A stretch of DNA of 64,000 bases from Pseudocercospora fijiensis CIRAD86 (lineage: Eukaryota > Ascomycota > Dothideomycetes > Mycosphaerellales > Mycosphaerellaceae): contig NW_006921532.1 of the NCBI RefSeq assembly GCF_000340215.1, forward strand, positions 8,305,735 to 8,369,734. Reading direction: 5' to 3'. Below the pieces are notes generated by a model. It ran no database searches. It saw nothing but the letters and a program-made list of their open reading frames with translations, and was not told where the DNA came from. Positions within the stretch are counted from its first letter, which is position 1; every line of letters begins with the position of its first letter. The translations under genes and the position numbers were made by a program. Of this stretch, positions 11,701-22,101 are shown piece by piece.

Positions 11701-12263
11701 TAAGGCCCTTTATCGGAAGGCTACGTTGCTAGTAGTTATTATACTAAACAGGGTATTAAACTACCGCAATTAGTAGCTCTAATATAGGTAGGAGCACTAA
11801 AGGCGATATAGGTAGGAGGTAGACTATTACGAGAAGAATTCGAGGTTATACGAGACGCTTAGTAAGATACTATCTTCCGTATACCTTAGTTACCTTCTAG
11901 CGGACTAAATAAGCGGGTAAGATACTAATAATTATCGGTATAGCGATAGTAGCGGTATAGCGGTAGGAGAGGCAAATTGCGCCCGGCGGATAAAGGTAAA
12001 TTGCGCCTAGTAGACATGCGCGACAACTAATAATACCTTAAATTTAATAGTATAGCACTTCTATACGTTAACTTTAGCTTTATTTAGCTTTAGAATGCGA
12101 CGATAATATAGTATATCGATGGAAATGTATACAGAATGTTGAATTCTACGCTTTACTAACAAATTAGTATGCAGGCTAGTAGTAGGGCGCATCGTCCGGC
12201 CATTGCCGTGTGTGGCAGTGCGGGGCTTGGGTTCTGCCTCATTTTAAGGACAGCCTTCTCCAG

Positions 12264-12981
12264 AGCACATCTATGCATCAGGGCCGTCCGGTTCTAAGCT
12301 GGCTCACCTTGCGCGCATCTTTACTTGGCTTGGGACTCGAGCGGCGACTCCAGACTGGCTGCGTACCTGACGACGCTGTGCCCTGCATGATCATCCACGA
12401 CCGCTACAGTAGGTCGCCCAGGGACTGTGCTTGGTCCGCACACTCGTGTCAAGAGGTCGCCGCTGGCGATGCGATCACCGCCGCGCTACCACAAATTCCA
12501 TCCAATTTCGCAGTGGAGCTTATGTCCCCACGAAGATTGCTTGAGTGGCCTTGATTTGCATTAGACATGGATCGCTGCCTTCCAGAAGAAGCTTGACGAG
12601 CCTCTCGCATCAATGTCTAGCCAATGAGCTTTTCTCTATTTACGCAGCGCTGGAACAAACGGCACCGAAGAGAACATGGGAGTGACGACCTTCTTTTCTC
12701 GACGAAGCAGAATCCGCCGTAACGCGACGGCAGGGCAACCTGCTGCTTCTCGGAGTTGGTGTAGTAATAAGGGATTACAACTCATGGAGCAATATACTGA
12801 TCACAAGGCTGCTCCGAGCCCTCAGGTCTGAATCTTTGGCTGAAAGTCTGATTTTTAGCGGCCAGAACTTTTCAAAAAGGCAGGAGACTGTACTCGCCGC
12901 TCTCCGCCAAATAGTACTGACATAAACCACCCTGCCCATTCCTCCATCTGTCCAGCAGTCGGTTACTTTCGACCTTGAATA
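12264..12981. promoter_or_regulatory. Upstream region of acid phosphatase gene (former oxidase promoter)
   Basis: Un-RIPed DNA to the right of the MULE target duplication. Before the insertion it was contiguous with the oxidase 5' flank, so it probably carries the displaced distal promoter of that gene as well as the phosphatase promoter. An open frame that starts inside the inverted repeat (12210-12554) shows no domain. Confidence 0.45.
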
Positions 12982-14453
12982 ATGGCCACCATTCTCGCTC
13001 TGATTTCGCTAGCAATTAGCGGTGCTGTAGCGCAGGCACAATACAGCAACAAAGGCGACCAAGAGCCACCCCAGCCTGATCTCTACACAGCAACTGACGC
13101 TGCACATGTATACGCCGCTCAGGCAACCGCTCCAACCTATGCTAGTCAGCCAAAATATGTTCCTGGAAAAGTGTTTGACAGATTCATCGAGATCTGGCTA
13201 GAGAACACCGATTACGACAAAGCAGCTGGAGATCCGAACTTAGCATTGCTAGCGAAGAAGGGCATCACTCTGTCGAATTACTTTGGCGTCACCCATCCAT
13301 CGCAACCTAATTATGTTGCTTCCGTGGGAGGAGACAACTTCGGCATGGACAACGATGATTTCAGTGCGTGACCAGTGACGAAAGCCAAAAATTATCATTG
13401 ACCTCTTGCGCTGACACAAAAATACCCAGACCAAGTCGCCGCGAACGTCAGTACTGTGGTCGATCTGCTCGAAGACAAGGGGATCTCTTGGGGAACTTAC
13501 CAAGAAGATATGCCATTCACAGGCTTTGAAGGGTTTGCTTGGAAGAACCAGAAGACCGGAGCGAATGACTATGTCCGCAAGCATAATCCTCCCGTCATCT
13601 ACAATGCGAACACCAGTCCGAGGAGGCTTTCATACCAGAAGAATACCACTGTGTTCTTCGAAGACTTGAAAGCGCATCGTCTGCCCCAGTGGAGCTTTAT
13701 TACGCCAAACATGACTAGCGATGGCCATGACACAACGGTTATTGTAGCCGGAACCTGGTGTCGAAACTTCCTCGAGCCTCTTCTTAACGATTCTTACTTC
13801 ATGGATCGGACCCTGATTCTGCTGACATTCGATGAGAATCACACCTGTAAGTGAAATCCCCGGGACGCGTAAAGGGTGCTCTCGCTAGGAAGTGACAAAG
13901 TGCAATTCGTTCGTGCCTTTTGCTCTGGTCTCACGTCTTTAAAAAAGCTTGTTCTGTGAGCATTGCTGACTCTGACTGTCTAGACAATGTCGGCAACCGT
14001 GTGTTCAGCATTCTCTTGGGTGGTGCTGTTCCTCAAAGCCTCCACGGCACGACAGATAATCAGTTCTATAATCACTACAGCGACATCGCGACCGTAGAGG
14101 CGAACTGGAATCTACATACGTTGGGTCGTTGGGATGTTGGCGCGAATGTGTTCAAGCTCGTTGCCGATCACACTGGAGATTTGTATCGTCCATGGGACGC
14201 GGTGACAGGTGTCAACGAGACCGTGTTTTTGAACTCTTCCTTCGCAGGTCCTTTCAACACCGGATTCGAATCGGCTCCGTATCCGATCCCGAACGTGAAC
14301 GCTGTGTCTCCAAAGACGGGACGCACAGTACTTCCAAGTATTCAGAAGGAATATGCCTCTAGCAAGGCATCGACATACTACACCAACGGAGTGGAGATTC
14401 CGGATGGCCAGCATCCTCCCAAGGGCTATGCTGTGAACACTGCAGACAATTGA
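12982..14453 (+). CDS. Secreted acid phosphatase / phosphoesterase (PF04185 family)
   Basis: Three exons, 12982-13363, 13430-13846 and 13984-14453, with GT-AG introns of 66 and 137 bp, encode 422 aa. Residues 1 to about 19 (MATILALISLAISGAVAQA) form a signal peptide. The chain carries the hallmarks of fungal phosphate-repressible acid phosphatases related to bacterial phospholipase C: a metal-binding block IEIWLENTDYDKA, the nucleophile region THPSQPNYVASVGGD, TSDGHDTT, and TFDENHTYNVGNRV, which is completed across intron 2. Several N-x-S/T sites suggest glycosylation. It should release phosphate from organic esters outside the cell. The CCC1-type gene follows in the same direction about 485 bp downstream. 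Confidence 0.9.
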
Positions 14454-14938
14454 GTATCGGTAGGCGAGTCTGTTTGGGAGATCATTGTTGACATCTGAAG
14501 TGGGAGGGCTATTGATGGAGGAGCGACTCTTGTGGTAGCTGACCATACCTCATGTATCCTCGGATTCGCTCTTCGTAATCCACATGCAGGAACTGAAGTG
14601 AAGAATTCGTGCGCCGGGGCGGGCTAACACCGGGGAGTGAAATAGGCCAGACCGCTGATGTAACATGTTTCCAGAAGTTCCGTCGACACTGACTCGACAG
14701 CGAGACCGTCATGCGCAGAGAAACCGAGGAGAAGGCTGCGGGAGCGACGGGCCGTGTGAGCCCGTGAGCCAATCACGGAGCTGCCTTATTCGCTGACACC
14801 ACACCCTTTGGAAGAAAAGGCAAGAGCAGCAACACCGCTTCCTAAAGGCATTGTATCGTTTTTCCCCCAACTTCACACCACGTTTCCCAAGCGTTCTTCA
14901 GAGCCCTTTCCCTTCTTCAAGATACTTGCCTTTGGAAC
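14454..14938. other. Intergenic between phosphatase and CCC1 genes
   Basis: 485 bp of ordinary composition. It must contain the phosphatase 3' UTR and the promoter of the next gene. No other feature was recognised. Confidence 0.5.
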
Positions 14939-15855
14939 ATGGCGCTCGTCTCATTCAAGAACCTGATCTTTCCTATCAAGCGAGACGGCGAATACCAACG
15001 CCTGCTTGATACTGAGCACGGTCCACAGTCAACATCCGTCGACTCCAGGACATCATGCCGGAGCTTCGATGACAAGAAGGACTCTGGAGAGAGCGCCTCG
15101 CTCTTGAAGTGTCGAGTCAATCCTCGAATCATCTCAGATGCTACAATTGGTCTTTCGGATGGCCTCACAGTGCCCTTCGCTTTGACGGCTGGACTGTCAG
15201 CACTCGGCACCACAGACCTCGTTGTCTACGCTGGTTTTGCAGAGTTGATTGCAGGTGCTATTTCAATGGGCCTTGGTGGATACCTTGGCTCCAAGAGCGA
15301 GGCTGATGCTTATTTTTCCGCACTTGAGGAGACCAAGCAGTGTGTTGCAGAGGACCAGCAGAAGGCTTGCGAAATGGTAGGTCCGCGTACTTCACCACTA
15401 GCTTGTGCATACACTAATCATCGCTCTCGCAGGTTCGAACGACGTTCGACAAGTACGCTTTTGCTCCTGAGACCATCAAATGCATGACCAAGAACCTCAG
15501 TGAAGACCCGGATCAGTTTGTCGACTTTCTCATGCGTTTCCACCATCAGCTTACAGAAGCTGATTTCGTGGCATCTCGAGCTTACGTCTCAGGCTTCACA
15601 ATTGCGCTTGGATATTTCCTCGGAGGTATGGTGCCATTGCTGCCGTACTTGTTCTTCACCCGCGTCCAAGACGCACTTCTGTGCAGTATACTAGTCATGG
15701 GTATCGCGCTGTTTGTCTTTGGCTGGGCGAAGACGGCTCTGTTGGGCGAGAATAGCTGGCGCATCTGCTTTTCGAATGCAGTTCAGATGTTGGTGCTCGG
15801 AGGCCTAGCTGCAGCAGCAGCAATGGGCTGCGTTAAGGCTATCGGTGGAGGTTGA
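14939..15855 (+). CDS. CCC1: CCC1/VIT1-family vacuolar iron/manganese transporter
   Basis: Two exons, 14939-15376 and 15433-15855, joined in phase 0 across a 56-bp GTAGGT...CAG intron, encode 286 aa. After an N-terminal hydrophilic region of about 60 residues come the family signature NPRIISDATIGLSDGLTVPF with the first membrane helix, then AELIAGAISMGLGGYLGSKSE for the second, an acidic/Cys-containing cytosolic helical region, and three further hydrophobic segments ending in a Gly/Ala-rich helix. Five helices and this length are typical of Ccc1/VIT proteins, which move Fe2+ and Mn2+ into the vacuole in exchange for protons. The gene converges on the GPI mannosyltransferase gene with only 28 bp between their stop codons. 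Confidence 0.92.
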
Positions 15856-15883
15856 AGACTCGTGGATGAGCCCAAAGTTCTAA

Positions 15884-17255
15884 TCACGACTTCTCCACTT
15901 TTTGTGGAGAAACATTGCCTCCTTTCGCCTGGCTCCGCACATCTTCGACAATGATACCGAGGATCCAACAATTGACCAAGAAGAAGACCATACTCGCTAG
16001 CCACAGTCCTGGCGCAAAAGTTGAGTGACCCAGGAATTCTAGCTCATAGCCTTGTTGCAGCCAAATGGCTTGGCCTGCCACCCACAGTATCAGCGCTGCC
16101 ATGCCGGCTTGCGGTTTCCTGAGTAGCGACGAAGCTGGAAGGTAGAACGGCAGGAATACCATGTACCATAAAAAGTACTGCGTATAAGATTAGCTCGAGT
16201 CGAAAATGAAGTTACGACGTGATAACCCACTTGACTTGTGCACACTTTGTTAAAAGTGACGAAAGCAAACGTCTGAGCCAGCATAGTGCTGGCTAAGTCC
16301 GTTTTTGCAAGTACCAATGGCAGTGCAAAGAGTGACAAAAATAGCTGTGGTGCGAAAGCAACAGACTCCACAGGTAATGCAGCAGTCGTGCGCGAGAGCG
16401 AGCTGAGGTGTAGCAATGTGTTGTACACAGAAAAGTTGTGCCTGTGATCGACTCGTGCCAAATGGTAGGTGTAGCTGTGCTCCACAAACGGCTTACCATA
16501 TCTACCACAATCAGAACTGAATGAGAGGATGAGTCCGGGCCGACTTACATGCTGTACATGGCAATGTTGAATGCCATGAAAGTGATGAAACTCGAAATGG
16601 CAAGCACGATGCGATCTCGATTGACTAAAGCCATCAGTCTCTGGAAACCTGATCGCGCAACGCCGAACTGTTCCCCCGAACCATGATCAAGCCATTGTGC
16701 TATTGAAGCGGCATAGATGAATGGATAAATCTTCAGGTGAACACCAAATCCTAGGAGACACCCGGCCACCACGATCTGCCGCTTCAATGTTGCCCAAAGT
16801 AATGCTACGACCAGGACGGCCAGGAGGCCTTCGGAGCTCCCACGAGTACTTATACTCGCGACCATAGGGTTCAGCAACCAGATGCTGGCGAATTTTAGAG
16901 CGGCTTCCGAACCCAGTGTCTGGGCTCGCAGAATTCGATATATCAGCCATCCCGTGGCGATATCGCTCAGAGCAAATAATGCCTTGCCGAACTCAAACCA
17001 TAGGCCTCCTCGAGCAGTTGGAACCAGAATCCAGGCCAAGAGCGGCGTATACCGGTACGTCGCTCGCTCATATGGTGATCTGCCGTAGGCTACATAGCGT
17101 GCAGCATCGGTGAAGACGAGGTAGTCGATGTCGGTATACTTGAGCGGGCTGTTGGCATCCTGCCATCGTCCGTAGAATAGCAAGGCAATGCGGAAAATGA
17201 CCGCTACTGGGAAGATCACCGAGGGCCGCCAGAAAGCCGACCGCGATTTTAGCAT
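15884..17255 (-). CDS. GPI14: GPI mannosyltransferase 1 (PIG-M / Gpi14)
   Basis: Three exons, 17255-16549, 16501-16231 and 16177-15884, with introns of 47 and 53 bp (GTAAGT...TAG and GTGGGT...CAG), encode 423 aa. It should add the first mannose to the GPI-anchor precursor in the ER lumen, using dolichol-phosphate mannose. The luminal DxD-like motif is YTDIDY (about 41-46), followed by RSPYERATYRYTPLLAW. Exon 2 carries HSYTYHLARVDHRHNFS, and the exon 2/3 junction creates FNKVCTSQYFLWYMVFLP, both diagnostic PIG-M blocks. There are multiple membrane helices. I chose the Met at 17255 because it precedes the first helix by a few residues; an in-frame Met lies upstream at 17486. Confidence 0.93.
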
Positions 17256-17584
17256 TGAACAGATCGCCGCATGTATGCTGAAGCCTGGCTCTGGATGTCC
17301 TTGTGATCGAAGTGTGTGTCGGGTCTTGTCGTTGTTGTTGCAAGGATAGGAGGTCCATGAGACTTGAAAGGTAACTTGGCAGCCCGCGCTAAGGCTAAAA
17401 GGAGAAACCTCGGAGTGGGAGACGAATGCCAAGCCCCGATGGACGCTCTTGCACGTTCGAAATCGACAGCATTCGTCTCTCATCATGACCTTAGTAATTG
17501 ATATAGAAACAGTATCGAAAAGGTAGTATTATGCATGCTTCTGGACGAAACATCCTATGTGCTTTTCCTAATCTGACTTTGAGC
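17256..17584. promoter_or_regulatory. Gap between peroxiredoxin 3' end and GPI14 start
   Basis: About 330 bp, holding the GPI14 5' flank and the peroxiredoxin 3' UTR. Nothing else is seen. Confidence 0.45.
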
Positions 17585-18607
17585 TTAGTTGGCCACACCA
17601 ATGCTCTGGTTCTGATACATCGACTGCATGTTTTCCATTCGCTGCTGCTCTATCGCCTCTTCCATCTGCTGCTCGAAGCCACCAGTGGCGTGCGAGTTAC
17701 GCTTCCCAGGACTTATGAGAGGACTGTGGTTACCACTTCCGAAGCCTGAATGGCTATGGCCTCGCAAGTATGCTGGTCTTACTGACGAGGCAGCGTTCGA
17801 GACAGTGGAGATGGTACTGGCACCAGACCAGGCACGACTGAGCTTTGGACGAGCCCAGTCCGACCAAGACTAGATCGAAGTCAATACCACGGCTACTCAT
17901 TCCAAATTGCTGCATGCACATCCGGCACTCACCTTCTTGGGCTGCACTGCAGGGATTTCAATGGGGCCCTCAATTTTATTGGGACCTTTGATGTCGATAC
18001 CCGCGTCGCCCTTCTTCCAATCGATAGGACAGCCTTCGCCGAATTCGTCCTTGAACACCAAGGCATCCAGCACGCGCTGAGCTTCGTCCACGCTACGGCC
18101 AACATCTGCATCGTTGACTGTAATGTTTCGCACTATACCCTTTGGATCAATGATGAACAGGGCACGCTGCGCAACACCTTCTTCTTCGAGCAAAACTCCA
18201 TAGTCTCGGCTCATCTGACGGTTGCAGTCAGAGATTAGTGGGACGTGTACGCCACCAAGACCTCCCTCCATTTCATCGGTGGAATTCCAAGCCTTCAAGC
18301 AGTGCTCATTGTCGGTGCTGGCAAAGACTACGGCGCAGGAGCGGGAGTAAATGAACTCTTCGAGACGCGCGGAAAATGCTTTGATTTCGGTGGGACAGAT
18401 GAATGACCAGGCCTTTGGGAAGAATACAAGGATGAGCCAGTGATTTGAGTCGGTGTATGCAGAAAGGGAAATTTCTGTGCACAATGTCAGTAGGTTGCTC
18501 CGCAGTCTTTCGTCAAAGCACTCGCCCTTAAGCTTTCCATCGACCACGGCTATCTTATTGAATGCCGGCGCCGGCTTGCCAACTTGGACCCGTCCCAGCG
18601 TGGCCAT
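17585..18607 (-). CDS. Typical two-cysteine peroxiredoxin (AhpC/TSA) with C-terminal extension
   Basis: Proposed exons are 18607-18526, 18474-17933 and 17869-17585, total 302 aa. It is a thiol peroxidase: PKAWSFICPTEI holds the peroxidatic Cys in a P-x3-S-x2-C setting, and GEGCPIDWKKGD supplies the resolving Cys. Intron 1 (18525-18475, 51 nt) starts GC, not GT, with the donor G|GCGAGT typical of GC-AG introns. It has no stop, so the frame reads through, but removing it restores the family sequence VVDGKLKEISLSAY. Intron 2 (17932-17870) has a GTGAGT donor. Using it replaces a 9-residue ending (VSAGCACSNLE region) with 94 residues rich in Ser, Gln and Met, ending QSIGVAN. An alternative start lies at 18658. 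The core assignment is certain; the two splice choices are inferred. Confidence 0.85.
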
Positions 18608-19497
18608 TTTGCGATCCGATATGTACACCGAAGGGTGACCGTACAAAGTGATTGGCAATTCTTACCATCGAAGCGCGATGAGCGAAGGGCAAGCGCAAGA
18701 CGAATATGTACTGGGACTTACGTAGGTCTGGACGCAAGAGCCAGACTATGCTCTAGTCAACCATTTCCGCAAACAGTACGCAACGACCCAACGACGTGGG
18801 AAGCATAGGTTCTGGACGTGTTATGTAGCGGATTGGTTGATCGGGAACAATGTTCTTTGTATGATATCCGGGAAGAAGTCTGGGGTCGGGAATGCAGACC
18901 ACAAAGGCCGCGAGCCGTCCCTCAGATCGAGAAAATGCAAGGCGAGGCGACGCGAGTTGGCAAGATGGTTGGCCTAGCCGGGATCAGCCGAGGATTAGGC
19001 TTTTCTGCCACGTGCGCACTCCCAGCCTTGCCAGCCACTCTTTCACAAGATCGCATCGCATCATCGCATCATGGCATCTCGGGTGACGACCGTTTAAACC
19101 TCTGCAATGTCCCGTTCCACATCTTCTGCTCTGTGCATCCGTTCCGATTGTACATAATTCCTGTTCTGGTTGCGTCGCAGGTCAATCAACCGAGCATCGT
19201 CCAGCTGCCACGCCTGACGCGAAACTGTGGGGCGCGAGCTCACTTCCAAGATTCAGGTCAAACTTCCGTCACTGTGGCCCGCCAGCTGCGACTCCGACGT
19301 GCAAAGCCGCTGCCGACCTGCACCATACAAAACCGCTCTTCGAACCACTTCTAGCCAGCCTGTCACCCGTCGCGCAACGTATGCCATCGCATTATTGATT
19401 CCAGCGTTGCGACACTCCAACCCCAATTCGACCATCACCTCATCATTCCCTTGTCTGTTCTTGGCGCCTCTGATCAGCTCCAACTCCGACTCCGACC
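18608..19497. promoter_or_regulatory. Divergent promoter region, peroxiredoxin / MARVEL protein
   Basis: 890 bp of un-RIPed DNA between divergent genes. Open frames here (for example 18818-19354) have no domain or plausible composition. No RNA gene was recognised. Confidence 0.5.
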
Positions 19498-20157
19498 ATG
19501 GCCATCTCCGGCTTTCTGTTTCTCTCATGGCGCATATTCGAAATCATCACACTCACGCCGATTGTGGGCATGCTGGGCTGGTTCGTCCACATCTACGACA
19601 GCAATAATCTCCTGACGCCCGACTACATCCTGGTGCTGTTCATAGTGTCGGTACTGGCATTGGCTTGGACGGTCTTTACCACCATCAACTACCTGCGCGC
19701 GAGACATGATGCGCTATTCGTTGCATTTGTCGATCTGGCCTTCTTCGGGGCGCTGATTGGAGGAGTCGTCGTCTTGCGCTTCATCGCGCGCCAGAATTGT
19801 GCCAATTTCGACGTGGGAAACTCATACCTATCTATAAGTTTCAACAAGCAATGCGCGATGCTGAAGGCCAGCTGGGCATTGGCCATCATCAACATCATCG
19901 CATTCTTCGTCACATTCGTAAGTAGAATGTTTCGTCAACGAACTTGTTCTGTTCACGACTGACGGAGATGATAGGTCCTCGCACTTTTGGTCCATCGAAA
20001 CCACAGAGAAGATGATGCGGTGGTTGTCAAGCGGACATATCACTCGAGCAGGCATGGACATCGCAGATCCGGGAGCCGAGCTCGCAGCCGGGACTATCAT
20101 GATGGAAGTCGGCGGAGCACGCATAGATCAACAAGCAGGAGACAATATTATGTCTAA
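19498..20157 (+). CDS. MARVEL-domain four-helix membrane protein
   Basis: Two exons, 19498-19917 and 19975-20157, joined in phase 0 across a 57-bp GTAAGT...TAG intron, encode 200 aa. Four hydrophobic helices are visible at about residues 5-27, 40-62, 72-95 and 120-143. The arrangement, with a short extracellular loop containing two Cys (QNCANF and KQCAML) before helix 4, matches fungal MARVEL-like proteins of unknown function. The C-terminal tail of about 55 residues encoded by exon 2 is cytosolic and very rich in Arg, Ser and His. MARVEL proteins associate with membrane microdomains and vesicle traffic; the role of this one is not known. Without the splice the frame stops after a short unrelated tail. 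Confidence 0.82.
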
Positions 20158-21394
20158 TACCAATCACGAGTTTTCAAGAAGCGAGTCACGAAGATACGAA
20201 GATGGGAAGTCTGGGAGCTGAGAAGCGGGACGAGATGATTAGGACGGCATCATCGTGGACGAGTTCAAGGGAATTGGATTTCAGTCTTGTTATAATGATC
20301 CGAATTTGACGACACGACCTCTCTGCGCAAAGCACTTTCCGATGCGTGGACCTGTTTTCTTCTCTGCTCTCTCGCTTCTGTCAGATCATTTGTGGCCTTT
20401 GATCAATCAGGGTCAGTCGCAGCAGCTGAAGCGCTGACACGTCTAGGCTGGCTCATTGAGACATATTGAGGATGCTTGACTATCAACTGAATTACCGCCA
20501 GGTAGATGCTATGGGTATCTTGTTCTAATTCTTCGCTTGGAACGCAACAACATAAAAATCAGATTCTCCTCCCAGCTGTCATACAACCTAATGAAATGGG
20601 AGATAGATCAACGGCATAGTGAATGCCGGATACGTGGCCGAGTTCCAAAACTGAGTATAGCTCAAGTAAATTGCATTCTCAGCCGCATTGCTGCTTGGTA
20701 GCAGTGCCGGATGCACAAGACCATCGCCATCCTGGCCTTTCCACAGGAAACTCATCTCCGTACTTCCATGGAGTCTGGAAGCCAGCTTTGCGAGCCTTCA
20801 TGCAAACGATGGTCTAAGCATGAGTTGAAACGACAATTGCTTCGAACAGCCCACTGCCCGGCTCCTTAAAATCCGACAATCATCATAAGTGAATTTATCG
20901 CCTCGAGTCGGCATATGGCGACTTCACTGATCTTGTTAGAGCAGCTTTGTAAGACTGTATCCTCTGCACCTGTGTGCTTCTGCGCCTGCCGCCTGCCATC
21001 TGTCTTGCTCTTGGACACTTCTTCACGGATTCAAATGAATGAAGCGGATCTGCGAACAGCCTTCTCCTTCCATCCAGCTCTTTCGCCACGTCCATCTCGC
21101 TGATAGCATCACACGCTTTGGCTTGAGAGGTCGGCAAAGCTCGCTGCTGACGTCTATCGAACTGTAGTGTCCAATGGGAGCCGGAGACGACACGGCGTTC
21201 TCGCTGGCCTTTCCCAGGGAGGAAATTCTTTTTATCATCTTGAGAGCTCCAGGTATCGGCGGCCGTCGCCGTCGCTGCTGCATCCGCAAGATGCGACGGC
21301 TATAAGGTTGGTAGATCGACAACGCGTGCTCAACTTCATAATAGAGAGGCGAGGAAGTCTGTGTTGCTCTTCAATTTGTGCATCCGTGCTCAAA
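20158..21394. other. Intergenic between MARVEL gene and split P450
   Basis: 1.24 kb of un-RIPed DNA, presumably the MARVEL 3' UTR and the P450 promoter. No gene or RNA is recognised. Small open frames on both strands lack domains. Confidence 0.45.
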
Positions 21395-21976
21395 ATGCTT
21401 ACTAATTCGGCTTTTCTCCCAGCTCTTCTCGTAGCAGGGCTTCTCCTTTCCATTCCCAAACTCCTAAGCTTCATCCGCAAATTGCGCATCTACCTCAAAT
21501 ATTGCAAGTCGCATCGAGCCTTCAGTATTGAAGCAGGTCAAGGGAAATATCAATGGCTTGAGGACCCGTTTTCACAGTCACCGAACTTCTGGTTGTGTCG
21601 ATATGCTGCCATAAAACATGTCTTCAGCCGAGCCGCTATACACGAGACAGATCATCGAGCTGGCTTCGATTGGTTTCATTATGCAGGTTGGGAAATACCG
21701 ACATTTGATCCACGCTACAAGCATACAGTGCGTGACGCCGATCAGGCGGTGCATGGAAAGCTAGCAAAGTCGAAACTCAACACATTACTTGATACTGTGC
21801 AGGATATCGGCTATAGCGAGATCGATCGTATTAAAGCTGCCGTTGGTCGAGATGGAAGCACCGTCTCACTTCACTCGCTGATGTATCGATTGGGTTACAA
21901 CGTCAACTGCATCGGCATTTTTGGTCCTGACCTCGACCACGTGGCCACCCGATGGGTCCTACAAGATTTCACAGAA
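21395..21976 (+). pseudogene. Cytochrome P450, 5' part (interrupted gene)
   Basis: The open frame starts with MLTNSAFLPALLVAGLLLSI, an N-terminal membrane anchor, and runs about 194 residues through ERIKAA-like helix regions and the block YRLGYNVNCIGIFGPDLDH, typical of the CYP7/CYP8-like fungal P450 group. Family similarity stops around DFTE (21976). In an uninterrupted gene the next residues would be those found 33.5 kb away at 55463. There is no RIP and no internal stop in this half. A stop follows at 21998-22000 in foreign sequence. The truncated product lacks the haem-binding region and cannot be a functional P450. Confidence 0.85.
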
Positions 21977-22002
21977 CGCCAGCATGGGCATGGACGTTGA
22001 CG

Positions 22003-22101
22003 CTGCGCGCAAAGCTATTCATCTACCCGGTCAAATCTCTGCGGCCTGTGGAAGTCCATGCCGCAGAGATCACCAACGAAGGCCTTCGCTTCGACCGCCA
22101 A
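22003..22101 (+). pseudogene. Fragment of a MOSC N-terminal domain gene
   Basis: This 99-bp stretch reads in one frame LRAKLFIYPVKSLRPVEVHA followed by a segment ending EGLRFDRQ. It is a clear match to the start of the MOSC N-terminal beta-barrel (YPVKS ... GL..DR), found in molybdenum-cofactor sulfurase-like and mARC-like proteins. The fragment keeps normal CpA and TpG content. It begins a few tens of bases after the P450 break and ends exactly where RIPed DNA starts. No other MOSC exon is seen nearby, so it is a captured or filler fragment, not a gene. Confidence 0.75.

Larger units (their letters stand above)
8590..12255 (+). mobile_element. MULE-type DNA transposon, complete ends, RIPed
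   Basis: The outermost 32 bp at 8590-8621 and 12224-12255 are perfect inverted repeats (left end GGCTGTCCTTAAAATGAGGC...). The octamer TTCTCCAG directly flanks both ends (8582-8589 and 12256-12263). It can be read as 9 bp if the last base of the right repeat is counted. The 3,666-bp body is heavily RIPed between about 8720 and 12180, but roughly 125 bp at the left end and 75 bp at the right end keep normal composition. The core frame encodes a degraded Mutator-like transposase. It lies in the region between the divergent oxidase and phosphatase genes. Confidence 0.85.

Noticed and set aside
12210..12554. 114-codon open frame beginning at the right MULE end
   Set aside because: It starts in the inverted repeat, crosses the target duplication into flanking DNA and shows no domain.
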